64,000 bases of DNA from Halomonas alkalisoli (GTDB lineage Bacteria; Pseudomonadota; Gammaproteobacteria; Pseudomonadales; Halomonadaceae), in contig NZ_JAKCMI010000021.1 of assembly GCF_021412585.1 (NCBI RefSeq), positions 248,001-312,000 on the forward strand. Direction: 5' to 3'. Under the pieces are notes generated by a model that saw only the letters and a list, made by a program, of their open reading frames with translations, ran no database searches and was not told the origin of the DNA. This document shows positions 63,370 to 64,000 of the stretch, piece by piece. Positions within the stretch are counted from its first letter, which is position 1; the number at the start of each line of letters is the position of its first letter. Position numbers and translations under genes: made by a program.

Positions 63370-64000
63370 ATGCGTAACGAATCCTTCATGTCCTTCGAGC
63401 GGCTGGCCAGCGACGGCCGGGCCCGCCGCGGCAGGCTGACCTTTCCCCGCGGCACGGTCGAGACACCCGCCTTCATGCCGGTGGGCACCTACGGCACGGT
63501 CAAGGGCATGACCCCCGCCTCGGTGGAGGAGGTCGGCGCCGAGATCATCCTCGGCAATACCTTCCACCTGTGGCTGCGCCCGGGCACCGAGGTGATCGAG
63601 GGCCATGGCGACCTGCACGATTTCTCCCAATGGCACAGGCCGATCCTCACCGACTCCGGCGGCTTCCAGGTCTTCTCCCTGGGCAAGATGCGCAAGATCA
63701 CCGAAGAAGGCGTGCACTTCCGCTCGCCGGTGGATGGCGCCAAGGTGTTCATGGGGCCCGAGGAGTCGATGGCGGTGCAGCGTTCGCTGGGCTCCGACGT
63801 GGTGATGATCTTCGACGAGTGCACCCCCTACCCGGCCACCGAGCAGGAAGCCGAGCTCTCCATGGAACGCTCGCTGCGCTGGGCGAAACGCTCCCGCGAG
63901 GCCCACGGCGACTCCTCCTCGGCGCTGTTCGGCATCATCCAGGGCGGCATGTATCCCGAGCTGCGACGCCGCTCCCTCGACGGCCTGCTCGAGATCGGCT
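63370..64000 (+). CDS. tgt: Queuine tRNA-ribosyltransferase, 5' part (cut by window end)
   Basis: Exchanges guanine 34 for preQ1 in tRNAs for Asp, Asn, His and Tyr. The N-terminal 210 residues are present: [41 protein letters not shown] (the Asp corresponding to D89 of E. coli), and [12 protein letters not shown]. The frame is open to the window end; about 165 residues are missing. ATG 63370 or 63388 could be the start; 63388 gives the same numbering as E. coli. Confidence 0.96.
   Translation, partial: MRNESFMSFERLASDGRARRGRLTFPRGTVETPAFMPVGTYGTVKGMTPASVEEVGAEIILGNTFHLWLRPGTEVIEGHGDLHDFSQWHRPILTDSGGFQVFSLGKMRKITEEGVHFRSPVDGAKVFMGPEESMAVQRSLGSDVVMIFDECTPYPATEQEAELSMERSLRWAKRSREAHGDSSSALFGIIQGGMYPELRRRSLDGLLEIG

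Overview
The window reads as a chromosomal segment of a high-GC, halophilic gammaproteobacterium, most likely Halomonas or another member of the Halomonadaceae. The main clues are a proVWX-type glycine betaine/proline ABC transporter, a GH13 alpha-glucosidase of the kind known from Halomonas, and a Pseudomonas-style arginine succinyltransferase (AST) operon with two succinyltransferase subunits. Most proteins have acidic composition, and the housekeeping genes queA and tgt are gammaproteobacterial in sequence. Genes are densely packed, with many 4-base stop/start overlaps. The assignment rests on recognised protein families; no database search was possible.

Layout. 1-6.9 kb: the C-terminal part of a tricorn-like protease (cut by the window edge), an MFS permease, a DUF3422 protein, a secreted esterase divergent from an acyltransferase-3 membrane protein, and a tandem universal stress protein. 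6.9-11.2 kb: a DUF3581 protein and a long AsmA/YdbH-like envelope protein built of three repeats. 11.5-16.9 kb: a probable signalling cluster made of a small PstS-like periplasmic protein, a porin, a GGDEF-EAL protein and an exosortase-associated acyltransferase. 16.9-18.7 kb: a DUF3541 lipoprotein coupled to a TRIC-type channel. 18.7-21.8 kb: an XRE-cupin regulator divergent from tdh-kbl (threonine to glycine). 22.0-25.2 kb: proV-proW-proX, preceded by an unusual array of 11-bp repeats and ended by a terminator. 25.2-28.6 kb: a CNNM/DUF21 protein, a His-rich DUF305 protein and an NfeD-QmcA pair.

28.9-38.4 kb is a maltose/alpha-glucoside unit: a MalT-like regulator, alpha-glucosidase and malK on the plus strand, facing malE-malF-malG on the minus strand. 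Two hairpins, one a strong terminator, separate the two groups. MalT-box-like GGAGGA cores lie before both the alpha-glucosidase and malE. 38.6-40.2 kb: zapE and a GNAT acetyltransferase. 40.3-47.6 kb: an AraC/GlxA-type regulator followed by astC-aruF-aruG-astD-astB for arginine catabolism. 47.7-50.3 kb: a small membrane protein, FabV enoyl reductase, a small hypothetical protein and a glutathione peroxidase. 50.3-55.0 kb: a NUDIX-MoxR-DUF58-TgpA operon. 55.1-59.4 kb: an AidB-like acyl-CoA dehydrogenase, an EAL protein with a degenerate receiver domain, a LysE exporter, Rnk and a small membrane protein.

59.5-61.1 kb is a gene-poor, AT-richer stretch with only small ORFs, one of them a 46-codon ORF at 60488-60628. 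It is followed by a Crp/Fnr regulator, a tRNA-Leu(CAA) with a clear promoter, queA, and the 5' part of tgt, cut by the window end. No CRISPR array, insertion sequence, prophage or rRNA was seen. The window is mostly conserved metabolism; the less ordinary signals are the proV leader repeats, the PstS-like/porin/c-di-GMP/acyltransferase cluster, candidate operators in divergent promoters, and several small genes.
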